64,000 bases of DNA from Lachnospiraceae bacterium (GTDB lineage: Bacteria; Bacillota; Clostridia; Lachnospirales; Lachnospiraceae), in assembly GCA_002892395.1 (NCBI GenBank), contig NBBL01000008.1, forward strand, positions 62,026 to 126,025, given 5' to 3'. Below the pieces are notes generated by a model. That model saw only the letters and a list, made by a program, of their open reading frames with translations. It was not told the origin of the DNA and searched no databases. Positions 62,585 to 64,000 of this stretch are shown here, one piece after another. The position numbers and the translations under genes were made by a program. Positions within the stretch are counted from its first letter, which is position 1; the number at the start of each line of letters is the position of its first letter.

Positions 62585-64000
62585 ATGCACAGAGTCATGG
62601 GTGTGGATATAGAGACCTACAGCTCCGTGGATCTGATCAAGTCGGGCGTCTACGCTTACACGGAGGCGCCCGACTTCGACATCCTGCTGATCGGCTATAA
62701 GTACGACGATGAGGACGAAGTCCATGTGATCGACACGCTGGCAGTCGATCGGGACTTCAACGAAGAGCTCTATGAGTTCCGCCAGGCGCTCACCGACCCG
62801 TCCATCGTCAAGACAGCCTTCAACGCGAACTTCGAGAGGACGTGTCTGGCTAAGTGGATCGGCGCTGACATGCCGCCGGAGGAGTGGCGCTGCACGATGG
62901 TCAAGGCTCTCACGATGGGGCTTCCGGGCAGTCTGGAAGGCGCGGGCAAGGCGCTGGGGCTTTCGAAGGACAAACTAAAGGATCCGCAGGGCAAAGCCCT
63001 GATCCAGTTCTTCTCTAAGCCCTGCAAGCCGACACGGACGAACGGGCAGCGGACGCGGAACCTGCCGGCGCACGACCCGGAGAAGTGGAAGCTCTTCATC
63101 GCATACAACCGGCAGGATGTCATCACGGAACAAGAGATTCTGAAGAAACTGGCGGTCTACAAGATCCCGGACTCAGAACAGGCGCTCTGGTCGCTGGATC
63201 AGCACATGAACGATAACGGTGTGAAGCTGGATATCCCCATGATTGAGAAAATCGTCGAGTATGACAACCAGAGACGCAGGGAGCTGCAAGAAGAGGCTCG
63301 GGCCATCACAGGCCTCACGAACCCGAACAGCCTGACTCAGCTGAAAAAATGGCTGGTCAGTCAAGGCGTCAGGATGGCAAGCATCACGAAGGACACCATT
63401 GCGGAAGCATTGGCCGGGAACCCTCCGGAAAAGGTCCGGAGAATGCTGGAGATCAGGACGGCCCTCGGCAAGACCAGCGTGGCCAAGTACAGCACAATGC
63501 TGACAGCTGTCAGCCGGGACCACCGTCTTCGCGGGATCCTCCAGTTCTACGGGGCCAATCGCTCCGGGCGCTGGGCAGGACGACTGGTGCAGACGCACAA
63601 CCTGGCGAAGAACTCGCTGCCGGATCTCGATCTGGCAAGAGACCTTGCCGCTGCCGGAGATTTTGACACGCTCCAGGCCCTCTTCGGAGAGGCAGCCTTC
63701 ATCTTTTCCGAGCTGATCCGGACGGCCTTCATTCCTTCGGACGGCTGCCGCTTCGTCGTCTCAGACTTTTCAGCAATCGAGGCCCGGGTGATCAGCTGGA
63801 TCAGCGGCGAGGAGTGGCGCCTGCAGGCTTTCCGGAACGGAAAAGACATTTATTGTGAGACGGCCAGCCAGATGTACAAGGTTCCGGTCGTCAAGCACGG
63901 CGAGAACGGTCACCTGAGACAGAAGGGCAAGGTCGCCGAGCTGGCCTGCATTGCGGAGGGGCAGAAAGTGCTGACCGACCAAGGACTTGTATCGATTGAA
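62585..64000 (+). CDS. phage family A DNA polymerase, cut by window end, with apparent intein start
   Basis: The first 472 codons of a phage DNA polymerase. The N-terminus MHRVMGVDIETYSSVDLIKS is a DnaQ-like 3'-5' exonuclease. Polymerase text follows: FYGANRSGRWAGRLVQTHNL, VVSDFSAIEARVISWISGEE (motif A, catalytic Asp) and LRQKGKVAELA, the fingers helix. After AELA the usual GYGG is replaced by CIAEGQKVLTDQGLVSIE, which looks like the N-terminal splice block of an intein, with Cys1 encoded at 63947. The gene continues past the window. GGAAGGAGGAGACAG precedes the ATG. Confidence 0.9.
   Translation, partial: MHRVMGVDIETYSSVDLIKSGVYAYTEAPDFDILLIGYKYDDEDEVHVIDTLAVDRDFNEELYEFRQALTDPSIVKTAFNANFERTCLAKWIGADMPPEEWRCTMVKALTMGLPGSLEGAGKALGLSKDKLKDPQGKALIQFFSKPCKPTRTNGQRTRNLPAHDPEKWKLFIAYNRQDVITEQEILKKLAVYKIPDSEQALWSLDQHMNDNGVKLDIPMIEKIVEYDNQRRRELQEEARAITGLTNPNSLTQLKKWLVSQGVRMASITKDTIAEALAGNPPEKVRRMLEIRTALGKTSVAKYSTMLTAVSRDHRLRGILQFYGANRSGRWAGRLVQTHNLAKNSLPDLDLARDLAAAGDFDTLQALFGEAAFIFSELIRTAFIPSDGCRFVVSDFSAIEARVISWISGEEWRLQAFRNGKDIYCETASQMYKVPVVKHGENGHLRQKGKVAELACIAEGQKVLTDQGLVSIE

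Overview
The window reads as chromosome of a fairly GC-rich member of the Bacillota, class Clostridia, most likely Lachnospiraceae. The basis is the gene content and order (topA-codY-rpsB-tsf, HrcA/CIRCE-controlled groESL, RqcH, FabK-type fatty acid synthesis with an AccD-AccA fusion, an oxygen-sensitive radical SAM activase, a short bacterial malic enzyme) together with purine-rich AGGAGG ribosome binding sites. The genus cannot be fixed from this sequence alone.

Bases 1-26.3 kb are core chromosome. Leftward: tsf, rpsB, codY and topA. Rightward: rqcH. Leftward: groS-groL with a textbook sigma-A promoter overlapped by CIRCE, then rplY/ctc. A decayed IS30-family transposase follows, then ansA and an alanine-rich secreted or membrane-anchored protein whose 3' end has been tandemly copied. 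A leftward operon carries a lipoprotein gene, glnS and a PflA-like radical SAM gene. The fatty acid operon fabH-acpP-fabK-fabD-fabG-fabF-fabZ-accDA runs from its own promoter. accB and accC, which usually sit inside this cluster, are missing. Malic enzyme and a rightward PPK2 polyphosphate kinase close the core part.

Bases 26.3-55.2 kb are accessory DNA, a patchwork of defence-like modules, phage debris and broken genes. It opens with a compact three-gene operon that I cannot assign to a named system: an M48-type metalloprotease with a long C-terminal region, a coiled-coil/TerB-like protein and a glycine-zipper membrane protein. Next comes a directly duplicated cassette holding a phage minor-capsid C-terminal toxin domain and a small putative immunity gene. 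One copy is an orphan and the other is still fused to a truncated capsid protein. A leftward cassette follows with DUF4186, a PPOX-fold protein, flavodoxin, YjbR, a Y-family polymerase and YolD. After that come an AlbA-type ATP-binding regulator, a TraX pseudogene and a large restriction operon: NBR1-Ig protein, HTH protein, HsdM, HsdS, HsdR, a relic that may be Hachiman-like, and a DUF262/DUF1524/DUF4268 nuclease. The segment ends with mobile-element debris (TnpV, IS30 and IS3 fragments) and an AAA_14/DUF4143 ATPase.

At 55.2 kb lies ssrA (tmRNA). A prophage or integrative element begins exactly at its 3' end. The large serine integrase runs leftward and takes its last codons and stop from the tmRNA acceptor-stem sequence. 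The lysogeny block (ImmA-like protein, CI-like repressor) faces a rightward early operon (Cro-like protein, antirepressor, small proteins, DUF2800, DUF2815, family A DNA polymerase), with three related dyad operators and two well-formed promoters between and around them. The polymerase gene is cut by the window edge, and its last visible codons look like the start of an intein.
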